Shown here piece by piece: positions 43,830 to 54,740 of a DNA stretch of 64,000 bases. Within the stretch, counting starts at the first letter, position 1. Each line of letters opens with the position of its first letter. This DNA is from Apostichopus japonicus (Eukaryota > Echinodermata > Holothuroidea > Aspidochirotida > Stichopodidae), in contig NC_092577.1 of assembly GCF_037975245.1 (NCBI RefSeq), positions 23,648,398 to 23,712,397 on the forward strand, written 5' to 3'. The notes under the pieces were generated by a model that worked only from the letters and a program-made list of their open reading frames with translations, was not told the DNA's origin and did no database searches. A program made the position numbers and the translations under genes.

Positions 43830-46460
43830 TATCTCCATCTATATTATTCCACCGATGTAAAATGCTATTGAAACATTTCTTGAGAAATAAATCAAGTTGA
43901 TCCGTCTCAAGTGTCTCGCCTGGTTCAGCTATCAGTGGGTTTTTCATCGGTATCCATGCAAATCAGCAGTTCCAGAGCAAATGAGCCTACAACTATATAG
44001 CAAACCATGTCAATATAGCTGCTGCGGTTAATAAGATATACTTCCTGTGAACTTTGATGATAATTACCAAATTTGCTCCAATGACCTTATGTACCAAGTT
44101 TCATGTTGATCTAACAATTAGGGTTTATTTCACTGTCTAGAGTGAGGTTATATATTGCATAATCAACGCTCTGGGTTTAATACAAGCTAAGCCAGAGTGC
44201 ATCCAGCGATAGCATTAATTACAGAGCGTTGATTATTCGTTACATAACCTTACGATAAGACCAATCAAATTTGAGGATTCTATTCAAGCATGAATGAATG
44301 TCTAGTAAAATGACCTCCCCATTTTGCAGCACGAAATGTTGGCAAATGGTACCAAGTTTCATGTTGATCCAACAATGTCTAGTAATTTGACCTCAAATTT
44401 TGAGCATTTTCAACATATTAAAATGTACAGAAATGACATAGTCGTAATTGTTTGTTTTATAGGCTCGTTTTATTTCAACACTATTCTAGAAATGGCTGAT
44501 AGAACTATAAACATAAAAATAAAGAAGAACAAATGATGTAAAAGGAATATAAAAAGAAACTTAAAACAATAACCATGTCATAGTCTGTCTAAAGACTAAA
44601 TGGCAGGAATGTGTTGGATATTACATGTCGGCAAGGTGATATAAATTTTTCTAGTTGAAATATAGGTGACATTTGGAGCACACATGATAAATACTGTAAG
44701 TACTATTTTGGGGGAAAGAATCGGTTGAGAAGACTGGGGAAGTATAAAATGATATGTTGTGAATGTAAAAGCCCCCTCCGGTTTGTTCTCTCTGAATAAA
44801 TATCATGCACAGCTGCCACTGATTGTGGACCTGTCCATCAAATATGAAGTTTGACCATAGCTGTGCTTCATGTGGAAAAAGTAATTTGAACCTCTGTTAT
44901 TACTGGATTACTGGAACAATAAATAAACAAGAGCATCAATGACGCAGTATCTCAATACTGGAAGTTCTAATTTTGATTCCTAGTTTCTTATCTTTGCTCT
45001 GTCTCTACAATTATCAATATCAACATATATAATATTTTTGGTGATATAGTTTGACGTCAATGACAACAGTCAAATAAGAAGAGGCGAACAACTCGACCAT
45101 ATTCTTGATGCCCGCCTTGAGAAAGCTAGGCCTATCGACCTACTGTAGGTTACTGTAGACTGTAGTGGTGACTACCATGAAAACTGTGTACACTTCCAAT
45201 TATCAAAACAACCCACGTTTTTCCGTCTCAATAATTTTGACATGAAGATTTCGTGGATTTATGACTTAGAAAAAATAATGTACATATGTAGAATATAAGA
45301 CTTGGAGGCGGGGCTTAATCATCAAAAACAATGAAACAAACAAGTTTTGGAGCGTGTGCAAAAAGGCCTCATTTCAACTGTTTTTCAAAGGGATTTGGCC
45401 AAATTTGGACATAAATCGGTGAAAAAGTCATAGAATGAGATACAATTCTGGAATTAAAAATAGTAACTTTTGTTGGCCTATATGATATATGCTTGCTCAG
45501 GAAATTCCAGAGAAAAAGAACTTTGTATGAAGACGCTAAAAAATTTTTAAGAGAGGAGAGAGTCCCACCTACTGTTACAATATCTCTATACATGTAATGT
45601 ATTGAGATAACTAGAGCACCAATGGTGCAGAAGCTCATACCTTTTCGAGCTGAAAAATGTAGGGCCCACAAAACCAAATTTGGGCCCGTGAGGGATAAAC
45701 CCCCCCCCCCCCTCCGTTAGCAGAATCCTGGCCACACCACTGGCTAGAATTCCTATTTTCCCCTTTAAATCCTATTTTACCCACTCTCTCAAACAATACC
45801 ACTGGCCTACCCTATTAAACTTTATCCCCTCTACCTTAGCAGACATAACAAGCACTCCCTACAAGACATAACTTCACAAGCTGCCTACATACCTCAGGCT
45901 CAAAGACTTCTAAGAATCGGCAAGTGCTGATTGGCTATAGGGCTCTCATGCTTACAGTTCAACAGTTAATAACAACTCCCAGTCCTGCTTTAATTCCACT
46001 AACAGCCTCTGCAGAGCTTAACCACAAAGGTAAACAAACACTGAAGGGACTGGGAGACAAATTAAAGGAGCTTTGGCAAAAAGTGAAGGCTGAGATTTTT
46101 TTAAACAATGGGGATTAATTGTAATTAATTAACTTTTCACCACAAATTTTTAGGCATCACCTTATTCATACACAATCCAACAATCATCACTTCAACTTTG
46201 AATATGATCCATCAAAATCTTGAGAAGATTGAGATATTTGAAAATATTACAAAGAATGACCCTCGATGACCCCCTAAATGACCTTTGACCTCAATTTTCC
46301 GAACACCCCTCGTAACTCTCATACCGAGGAACATCGTGACCAAGTTTCATTATAATTGGCCATACACTGTACAAACAGGAGCAATTTTAAAATATAGGGC
46401 CGCGGCCCGGGCCACAAAAGACCCCTAGTTGCTCTTTGATCTCAAATTCATGAACACCCT
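43830..46460. other. non-coding DNA between A copies
   Basis: No gene recognised. An open frame on the minus strand at 43,830-43,947 (contains LFLKKCFNSILHRW) runs into the A3 element and is unidentified. The word ccaagtttcatgttgatc is duplicated at 44,095 and 44,350. A C-run stands at 45,699-45,714. Repeat-like tgacctcaaatt segments occur near 46,280 and 46,435. Confidence 0.4.
44145..44251. mobile_element. 107-bp foldback MITE
   Basis: aggttatatattgcataatcaacgctctg at the left faces a reverse complement with a few mismatches at the right (cagagcgttgattattcgttacataacct). The arms are about 29 bp and the middle about 45 bp. Non-coding; superfamily not identifiable. Confidence 0.75.
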
Positions 46461-46477
46461 ACCCTGAAGGTAAAACT
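46461..46477 (+). repeat. left target-site duplication of composite A2
   Basis: accctgaaggtaaaact here is repeated exactly at 52,664-52,680. The outside sequences read as one continuous locus when the insert is removed. Confidence 0.9.
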
Positions 46478-46671
46478 GAAGGAATAGATGTAATGTTGTT
46501 TTTAGGGGGAAATTTGCCAGTTGGCAGGCAGTCCTGGAGGCGGTGAAGTCGGACATTCGCCTTCAGGTCGAAGGCGATTTTCGCCGTTTATCTAGGGCTG
46601 CCTTTTTTGGACGGTGGTGTGCTGGGGAAGGGTGTTTTGTTTCGCTGCGTGCTGGTCGTCCTTTTGTAGTT

Positions 46672-49350
46672 TTTTTGCTAAACAGCGCCGGGACCCATCG
46701 ACGCAGGTGCAAACCGCCCCAAAAACGTACAAAATATGAACAAGGCAACCCTGGGTCAGTTACCGCTACAAACAACTGCTTAAATAACAAAAAGGTCAAT
46801 TTACTTCCCAGATGAACCACCCCTAGTCCCCCCTTCTCCAGTTTTTGGTACAATACCGCCCTCTTGACAAGCTCTGTACCACCAGACCATATGAATGAAA
46901 AAATCGCCCTCTCCAACCGTACCAGGACGCGACGCGGAATAGGGTACACCGCGCCAGGGTACCACAAGATGGGCGAAACGAAACGATTAATAACAGTGAC
47001 TTTCCCCAAGATCGAAAGCCAGCGGGTGCCAAAGGTTTCGAGTCTGCTCTGAAATACCTCAGCCCTCTCGTTCCAGGTGACATCACAAGGTGCATCGTAG
47101 CCGAACCATATACCATTAATTTTGATATTCTGATCCGACCACGACGCACCGAATGGTAAGTTTCTGTATCTCCAGCTACCAAGACGAAGGCCCTTTGTCT
47201 TTTCTGGATTCAACTTCGCCCCGGTAGCTCTCTCAAAAATAGATAGATCCTGCGAGAGTGCGCGAAAGGAGCCGAGACTCGAAACAATACATGTCACGTC
47301 ATCTGCATATTGAGCGCATTTCACTTTGGCACCCCCTGGCACAACGAATGGAACAAGTTTGGAGTCCCTTTCCAAAAGACGAGAGAGGGACTCGCTAAAC
47401 AAAACATAAAGTAATGGAGACAGAGGGCACCCCTGGCGCACCCCCCTCTCTACGTTAAAAACCTCCGAACAAAACCCATTTACGATAACAGAACTGAAAC
47501 TTTGTTCATACAAAACAGAAATACATTTACGAAAATTTGGGTGCAACTGAAACGTCTCCAATACATTCATTAAAAAACCGCGATCCACCATGTCAAAGGC
47601 CTTCTGCTGGTCCAGAGACACCAATGCACATGGCAGATCACGCTCAATAACAAAGTCGGTCAAGTCGCGCATCAACCACAAGTTCTGCTGGATGCAATGA
47701 CCCTTCACTGCACAAGTCTGGAGATCACCAACAAGATGCGGCATAGCCAGTGCAAGGCGGTTGCACAAGGCCTTAGCCAGCAACTTGTAGTCCACATTTA
47801 ACAAGGTGATCGGACGCTTGTTATGGGGATCCAAGGGGTCCCCAGACTTTGGCAGCAAAGTAATCATGCCCAGACGTTGACTTTCGTTTAACAGTCCGTT
47901 TTGGAAGGCGTCTTCGAAGACGGCTCTGATGTCGGGTCCTATTATTGCCCAGAAGGTTCGGTAGAACTCCCTCGGAAGCCCGTCCGAACCCGGGGACTTG
48001 CCATTCTTCATCTTCGAAAGCGCCTTCCAAAGCTCAACAGTGGTTATTTCGCCCCCCAAAATATCATTGACATCGTGGGGAACGGTTTTTGAGATTCCCC
48101 TCAATAAATCGGCCTGTGCCGACAAGTCGACATTGCCACGCGTAAACAAACTCGAATAGTACTCTTTATATACGCGGACAATGCCGTGAGGGTCACTAAC
48201 CACGGTCCCATCAGTAGCGCGTACAGACGGGACGCGTCTGTCACCTGCCGATGAGCTAACGGACTGGTAAAACCTCAGTGAAGGGCGCTCCTCGGCTTCC
48301 ACCGCTTCGACACGGGCCCTGACGCGGGCACCGTGGTACTTTTCATCGAGATAAGTCTGCAAAGCGATGACAGCCAAAGGGTCGCCAAACTTCACCTCCG
48401 CGCACAGCTTCGAGAATTTGTCTCTTCGACGCCGTGCGCGGGTCACGCAATACTGAATTGCGTAGCGTTTGATGCGCAACTTGACCTCATCCCACCATTG
48501 GGATATAGAAGCAAAGGCCGGCTTCAATGTTTGCCATCCTTTGTACCTGGTCTCGAAACCCTGGCGGAACTCTGCCTCGCCAAGAATCCGACAGTTAAGC
48601 TTCCATAGGCCCCGCCCGATGGGGAAAATGGAAGGCAAAACAAAACGTGCTACTACAGTGTCATGGTCAGAGAGCGGACAGCTGAGCGTCTCGCAACCCG
48701 AAAATGTAAAACTTACGGGCGCATACACTCGATCTATCCTGGAGGCATCTTCTCCGTTAGGCCTCACCCACGTATACACCGTACTACACGGGTGCATATG
48801 CCTCCAGACATCGGCTAAAAGGTGTGCCGAAGTGAATCTGTCCAATTCTGTCATCCCAGCGTCGGGACTTGCAGACACAGAAGTTCCGAGTCTGTCAAGA
48901 CCCGAGTCTGGGACACAGTTTAAAGTCTCCGACCATGACACACGGCGCACTACCAGGAACAGAGGAAGGCAGCGTGTTAAAAAAATCTCGTCTAGCAGAA
49001 GGCCGATTGGGAGCATACACATTGCAAATGGCGATGTTACCCTGTGGATACTTGAATAGAATGCAAACCAATCGGCCCTCGTGATCCGTCTCCACCCTAG
49101 TGGCACAACCCGCCTGACGAGCTGACAGAAGGATGACAGTGCCACAGGATGAAGACGAACCAAACGAAGCATGCAGCTCACCACCCCACTCATAAGCCCA
49201 TAGAGGGACATCTTCTTCCAAAATATGTGTTTCTTGCAGGCAAACGCAGTCGACCTCCATTGATTTACAATATTGGAAAATGCGACTGCGCTTGCGATGA
49301 TCCCTCATGCCATTCACGTTCAAAGTGGCAACTGAGAATGTATGGGCCAT
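46672..49350 (-). pseudogene. family A ORF2, copy 2, one-base frameshift and 3' truncated
   Basis: ATG at 49,350, 20 bases after ORF1 as in copy 1. One extra A in the GDFN codons (near 48,925) breaks the frame; from there it is open through endonuclease and RT, with YADD near 47,305, to 46,672. There the copy ends inside the codons for LFS near residue 890, so the C-terminal CCHC is missing. It is otherwise nearly identical to copy 1, indicating a recent insertion. Confidence 0.85.
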
Positions 49351-49370
49351 GAGAGGGCAATGAGGCAAAA

Positions 49371-50475
49371 CTACGCCGACGACGATTCTGTAAGCTTCAA
49401 GCGCGCTCTAGACGACATATCGTCGTCCGAGTCGTCACTTGAGGCCGACCTTTTTAGAGAGGGTTCCCCCATCTCGTCGTACCAGCTCGTCCCAGTGGCA
49501 CGTTTTGGCTCGACGATCACCGAGCCCCCGGAGTCGCTGTCAGACAGAGCCTCCGGAGACCCGATGACCACCGAGTCCCCGGAGTCGCCGTCGGACAGAG
49601 TCTCCAGATCTGGCGACACCGGCGGCGGGCTGGGGACGGAACTGGACGAGTTGATAGGGGAAGCTGGTGGAGACTTTCTCGGTGCGGGCACGGGGTTGGG
49701 GTCTGCAACTTCAAGGGAGGGTGAAACTAGGTGCATCCGGCCCTCCCTCTTTGCGTGGAGCTTCCTCCGAGGCAGTAGGTGCGCCAGAACTTGGCGCCTT
49801 TGATTGACCCCCACTCTTTGTCATAAAGACATAAGAGGAGGGACAAGCGCGAAAAACATGCCCCTCCTTCCCACAGAGTGAGCACACAACTTCGCTTGGG
49901 CAAGCAGAGGTATCATGCCCAAGACGAAGGCAGCGCCCACACTTTTTGTTTGGGCAGCCCTTGGCTTCGTGCCCGGTCTCCCCACACCTGAAGCAGGTAC
50001 GGGGCTGACCGGGGTATCGCACGTGAGCTTTATGTCCGGCAATAAAAAGGAAGGAGGGAATGTCCTGCTTGAGGTCGATCCGAACCTGTCGGTGCCCGTT
50101 CAACACCCCGGGGGCCTGTGCGTAGGAGCACATTTTCATGGCCTTGACAGCCCCAAACCGACCTAAAACAGTTGCGACAAGTTCCTGACGCACCTCTAGT
50201 CCTACGTGGATGACAGTTACCCATACGGAACGCTCGTACGGAGTAACTGTCAAACCTTCAACCCCACTAAGCAACGCGACACCCTTCTGCCGGGTCACGT
50301 CACTTGTAAAACGTACATCATAAGTATTACGACCCTGGAGAGCTTGCAACGCATCAACCTCTCCAGGCACAACAACACCCTTACTCTTTAAAATACTAAA
50401 AACTTGCACCGGTGGAACCGCTTGTTCACCGGTGAAGGTTAACTTAACAATTTTGGAATCACGGCGCGATGCCAT
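49371..50475 (-). pseudogene. family A ORF1, copy 2, one frame break
   Basis: Starts MASRRDSKIVKLTFTGE at 50,475. Three knuckles are intact (CFRCGETGHEAKGC, CGRCLRLGHDTSAC, CSLCGKEGHVFRAC). The sequence near 49,711-49,815 has diverged, and the acidic tail is in another frame, ending at 49,371. The tail carries fewer EALSDGDS-type repeats than copy 1. The upstream UTR is split by B2 at 50,641. Confidence 0.8.
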
Positions 50476-50641
50476 GATACCGAAGGTGGCTGGGCCACAG
50501 AGGAGTAACAAAACAAACTAAAGATAGGTTGGATAAAATACAGTATACGATGACTATATACGATAACGATATACGAACTGGCGCACACCCGCCTGGCGGG
50601 AAGTATAGCACAGTACAGTGAAAAAAACAGTTATCAGATGT

Positions 50642-52483
50642 GTGCTTTTTACGTGCAAAAAAACGGACACGGACCAAAGGTCAACAAAACCAAAAACTGT
50701 TTAACAACCACCAAAAACCCAACTGAAAACCCACAAACAGAAATCTCTCACTAACCCACAAATGTATAAAATATAGCGTTTAACGTGACCGTGAAAAGGA
50801 CACGGACCCAAAGGCCAACAGAACCAAAACAATAAAGCTCCACAAACCAGCCCCAAAAAGCCAACACCAAACCACAAACAGAAAACCCCCAACCCATATT
50901 ATGTAAGGACCACACAAACCCCCCACCCCACACATAACAACTAACTCCAAAACTCATCCGGGGTACGCCGTCCCGATAGCAGACGACAGGCTTGCGCATT
51001 ACCTGCGAAATTTTCCCAATACGGGTCTTTTCAAGCCCCTAACAGTATTCCCCCTTTTCTTACGAGGGAGCAGAGTTCTTAACTCCTCGTCAACCTTGGT
51101 CGAGTGGACCTCCCTGTCAGGAACAGGAGGTCCACTAGCGACCATCGTGTCCGGTATAGCGGAAGCGGCTGCGGGTAGGGTGGAAGGGCCACTCGAGTCA
51201 ATGAGATCAGTGGCCTGTTTTGTCTCATCAAACCAATCGGAGGACTCCTTAGCTACAACTAATAAGGCTGTAGTGCAGTCCTCCATTGGCGAGTCAGAAT
51301 CTGGGCCACTTAATGTCTCTTGGGCCGGTTGACTCGGGGCCCGACTAGTATCACCGATAGCGGGCGTAGCTACCGGTGAACCAGTACAAGCGGCATCCTG
51401 CGCCGCGTGCCACTCCGCTAGTACCATCTCCGCCGTTTTGTCCTGCTCTGCCTCAGTGGGCAGGCTGGCAGTCTCGGCAAGTTCGATCAGGGGAGAGGTC
51501 GGACACGAAAGGGGGAACAAAGCCTCCATCGGGGCGCTAGTGTCGGACACTGGGGCGATGACAGGAGCATCATGTGGTACGGTGTCAGAGGCCGGGACAG
51601 GGACCGCTTCAACCACGCCCGTAGCCACTCTCGCGGCGTATGAGCGGTCTGGGCATAAACGGGCGAGATGGCCCGTTTTCCCACACGAGTTGCAAACGAT
51701 ATCCCCTTTACACTCGGCCAGGGTATGCCCAACCTGTAAACAGCGGCTACACCGCTTGTTCGGGCACAACCTGGCCTCATGCCCTTCCAGCCCACACCTC
51801 CAACAAGTGCGAGGCTGGCCCGGGTATGCAACGTGGGCCCTGTGCCCATTAGCCCACAAGGTAGAGGGGATATCGGACTTGAGTTCAACTCTAACTCGTC
51901 TAGTCCCGGTCTTGACACCCATACATTCAAGGAATTCCGGCTCCTCGTAGCCGGTCACTTTGCCGAAACGCCCCAGTGTCCGCACAACAACCTGTTCAGA
52001 CATGTCCAGAGGGAGATGGAGGACTGTCACCCACACCGAACTGTCATACGGTGTGACCTTCAGTCCCTCAACTCCCTCCAACACATGGACGCCTCGGACG
52101 CGGGCAGCCTCGGAGGTAAACCGTACATCAAAACAATTCATACCCCGGAGAGGTTCACGCTGAAGCGCGTCAACCTCTCCAGGGACCCCCAAACCAACAG
52201 AACGCAAAACTGAAAAAACCCGCACGGGGACGACCCCAGCCTCCCCCGAAAAACTCAACAACACGATCCCGCTGCCACGGCGAGCCGCCATGACAGCCAG
52301 GGGCGTGGCAAAGCCACGCACCCACACACAAACCAAAACGAAACAAACCCAAAACACACAAACCACACCAAAACAAACTGTAAACCAATGAAGGGCCAAC
52401 GCAAAAACACAATAAAGGTGTGGTCAACGAAAGGTGGAGAGCAGCCGAAAACACGTCCGCACTCCACGAGAACTGAACTGAAC
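50642..52483 (-). mobile_element. ORF1-only non-LTR retrotransposon, family B copy 2, intact
   Basis: 1.84 kb on the minus strand, flanked by the 8-bp duplication tcagatgt (50,634-50,641 and 52,484-52,491). Removing it restores the 5' UTR of A2. It starts gttcagttcagttctcgtgg, has one complete ORF of 430 codons, and ends cacgtaaaaagcac. There is no room for and no trace of an endonuclease or RT. The 3' UTR of about 355 bp has T- and G-rich stretches. A self-contained unit with a clean duplication, found twice in this window, is a true family and not a one-off deletion of A. Confidence 0.88.
50999..52291 (-). CDS. family B ORF1 protein (gag-like, three CCHC), intact
   Basis: 430 residues from the ATG at 52,291 (the open frame extends upstream but family B1 and family A both begin M-A-x-R-R). 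The N-terminal domain at residues 1-150 is homologous to family A ORF1. Three CCHC knuckles follow at about 165-225: CWRCGLEGHEARLC, CSRCLQVGHTLAEC and CNSCGKTGHLARLC. The C-terminal half is Pro/Ser/Thr/Asp/Glu-rich with a basic end (LPRKKRGN...LKRPVLGKFRR). It should bind RNA and assemble RNPs. It would have to recruit an ORF2 protein in trans. Confidence 0.9.
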   Translation of the reverse strand: MAARRGSGIVLLSFSGEAGVVPVRVFSVLRSVGLGVPGEVDALQREPLRGMNCFDVRFTSEAARVRGVHVLEGVEGLKVTPYDSSVWVTVLHLPLDMSEQVVVRTLGRFGKVTGYEEPEFLECMGVKTGTRRVRVELKSDIPSTLWANGHRAHVAYPGQPRTCWRCGLEGHEARLCPNKRCSRCLQVGHTLAECKGDIVCNSCGKTGHLARLCPDRSYAARVATGVVEAVPVPASDTVPHDAPVIAPVSDTSAPMEALFPLSCPTSPLIELAETASLPTEAEQDKTAEMVLAEWHAAQDAACTGSPVATPAIGDTSRAPSQPAQETLSGPDSDSPMEDCTTALLVVAKESSDWFDETKQATDLIDSSGPSTLPAAASAIPDTMVASGPPVPDREVHSTKVDEELRTLLPRKKRGNTVRGLKRPVLGKFRR

Positions 52484-52633
52484 TCAGATGTAGCGCGAGA
52501 GCGAAAAACACGTCTGCACTCCACGAAAGCCAACTGTCAACTGTCCTATATGTACTTTTTTTTGGCTCGCTTGACCTGAGGTTCGTTTGTAAGAATGGGA
52601 GGGTTTGGTAGTGCCGTTTGGCCGTGACGTTTT

Positions 52634-52663
52634 GTATCCCGTATGACGGGTCACGTAAAAAGC
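52634..52663 (+). other. 3' hairpin and end of A2 tail
   Basis: CCCGTATGACGGG at 52,638-52,650 and the terminal cacgtaaaaagc repeat the arrangement of copy 1 exactly. Confidence 0.6.
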
Positions 52664-52680
52664 ACCCTGAAGGTAAAACT
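52664..52680 (+). repeat. right target-site duplication of composite A2
   Basis: Exact 17-base copy of 46,461-46,477. It follows the terminal cacgtaaaaagc of the plus-oriented 3' tail. Confidence 0.9.
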
Positions 52681-53100
52681 ACCATAGTACTATCGTGACA
52701 AACCCTCAACATTGTACCATGGAATCTGTAGGAGAAGCATTTTGCGTATTTCCACAAAATGGCCCATTACGGCCCACAGGTGACCTTTGACCCCAAATTT
52801 TGGACCATCTCTGATGGCCCTATACCCAATGGTCCTTGTGTCCAAGTTTCATGAAATTCAATCGAACACTGTGCGAGTGGGAGCGGTTTTACCAATTGTT
52901 CACGGATAGAGTTATAGATGCGCACTGTAACAATAGCTCACACCAGCATGCTGGTATGAGCATACTGCACGTTATAGCCAGAAATCTGTACAGTTGGAAG
53001 TCTGACCTCAATATATGACCGTTACTAGCAAATTTTCGAGCACAGCTACTTGACACGGAAGTAATTGTTTCGCGCAAATCCGGTTCTACGGACTTCGGTT
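52681..53100. other. repeat-like non-coding DNA
   Basis: Continues the pre-insertion locus. Words such as gacaaaccctcaacattgtacc and tttgaccccaaattttggacca resemble other dispersed repeats of the window. No ORF. Confidence 0.4.
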
Positions 53101-53114
53101 CGCTACTTCCATGT

Positions 53115-53288
53115 ATGGATGTAATCGGCAAAATTCGCAGACATCCCAATGTAATTCGGGTTCACGAGTATCGTAGATCGATACTGGATACATTAGAGAA
53201 TCAAATACGATCATTTCCGGAAAAAAACGAAGATTTTTCCACTAGAACAGTGCATTTTCTTTTCGACGACCAACGTGAAAACATAAAG
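53115..53288 (+). CDS. putative exon 1 of the nuclease-CXC gene
   Basis: 58 codons from ATG (MDVIGKIRRHPNVIRVHEYRRS...) end in RENIK at 53,288 before a strong donor, gtaagt, phase 0. The big exon beginning at 54,741 is also entered in phase 0 after a good acceptor. That agreement supports joining, but no motif ties exon 1 to the rest. Exon 2 also has its own early ATG (54,750), so exon 1 could be wrong. Confidence 0.45.
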
Positions 53289-54740
53289 GTAAGTCAAATC
53301 GAGTCGACGTCTATCGTTATGTGACTTTTGCGTCTTAGACAACCTTTTACCGTAAAAATAGCATTTTTGTAATATTTAAGCTTAAATCTTACTCATATTT
53401 GTCAGAAAAGTTGTAACTCTCCCGAAAAGAGTGATTTTTTGGTCAACGAAAGTAGTGCCCTATTGGGTTTTGGTTGCCTCAAATTTCTGTATCCTAACGT
53501 ACATAATACAACAATACACGAAAACACCATATCCAATAACGTGCAACCTAGCTCTAAATGGTTACTATGTAGTGTGTCCTAGTGCAACATTTGCAACGTC
53601 TCGTATTTATAGTGAAGTTACTAGTCCGTATAGACCTAGATTCCCCTCATTTTGTGCGTTAATATGAAAAAAATCAGGTAGTTGACATGTTACGGTACTA
53701 GGCCTACTTAGGCCTACCTAATAGTTAAAATTTCGAGGGCATAGCGGACAGTAATAACTAGTAATAGCCTATATATTACTGGAAGTGAGGCCTAGTACAT
53801 CACTGTACTAATGATAATTTATTAATATTAGAATATTAGTTCTGGTAGTAGTAGGCTAGTACCCAAGTTACTAGTGCTACTACTGTATCCTATAGGCACT
53901 AAGTCTTGAACTTATAATTATCCTCGGCTAAACACTGGCTCTCGGCCATCTTTACTACCAGCAGGTCTCAGTTTTAGTAGGCCTTCAAGGCTACTGACAG
54001 TGACTGACAGTATGACGTACTACTACTAGCCTACTAGTAGTGGTACTAGGCCCTTGTAAATAGTAATAGAATACTACTTCTACAGTTACAGTAGGCCTAA
54101 GACTGATAAATTAAGTAATTAGGCATAGCCAAGTCCAATATTAATAATGGCTTCAGCCATTCTAGTCCTTAGCCTACGTCCTGTCCTTTGGTAATATTTC
54201 TAAGGCCTGAGGTTGAGAAGATTTGGACTGCATTTAAAATACGATAGTAGCAGAACGCCTTTGTACATTGTATTATTTAAGGTCGTAGCCCAGTTATAAT
54301 ACTACTGGCAGCAGCAGTAATACTTGAACTACAGTAGCTGGATTCATCACTTTAAGTTAAGGCCTTAGGCCCTACTGTATGCTTTAAATGTAGTTAGGTA
54401 GACAATATACAGACACAGAAATATTACCAGCTTGCTATATACTGCTTCGCCTTTGATATTTTGTGCTATTACAATTAGACTAATTGCTTTTACTTAAGGG
54501 ATCAGAGTGTGACATTGCTTGGCTGACAACTACAATTAAACACATTGTATTTACTGGAAGGTGCTTTCTCTGATAGGTATTGTAGTAGTTAGTTATTGTT
54601 TAACCTTTAAGAGTTTTGACAAATGTTTGTTAGCATTATTCACCAAGCAGTTTCTAGCATGACGCTAGCTCAGTAATTTAAATACTGCTTTTTAATTCCT
54701 TAAAATATTGCTTACTTTTTCATGTTTTGTATATGGACAG
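53289..54740. other. putative intron of the nuclease-CXC gene
   Basis: Bounded by gtaagt and a pyrimidine-rich cag acceptor. AT-rich with many tagta/ctagtac words between 53,680 and 54,100. A 34-bp segment at 53,312-53,345 recurs at 63,581-63,614. Confidence 0.5.

Larger units (their letters stand above)
46478..52663 (-). mobile_element. rearranged retrotransposon A copy 2 (inversion, B2 nested)
   Basis: Three pieces of family A lie between one pair of target duplications. (1) 46,478-46,670, plus strand, equals copy 1 positions about 8,950-9,138. (2) 46,672-52,545, minus strand, equals copy 1 from about 8,431 back to the 5' end. (3) 52,550-52,663, plus strand, equals copy 1 from 9,189 to the 3' end. 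Pieces 2 and 3 are exactly what twin-primed reverse transcription gives: inverted 5' part, direct 3' end. Piece 1 is extra. Family B copy 2 is inserted in the 5' UTR. Confidence 0.85.

Noticed and set aside
45369-45677. 102-residue open frame on the minus strand
   Set aside because: No family resemblance, AT-rich, no splice signals or neighbours that support it.
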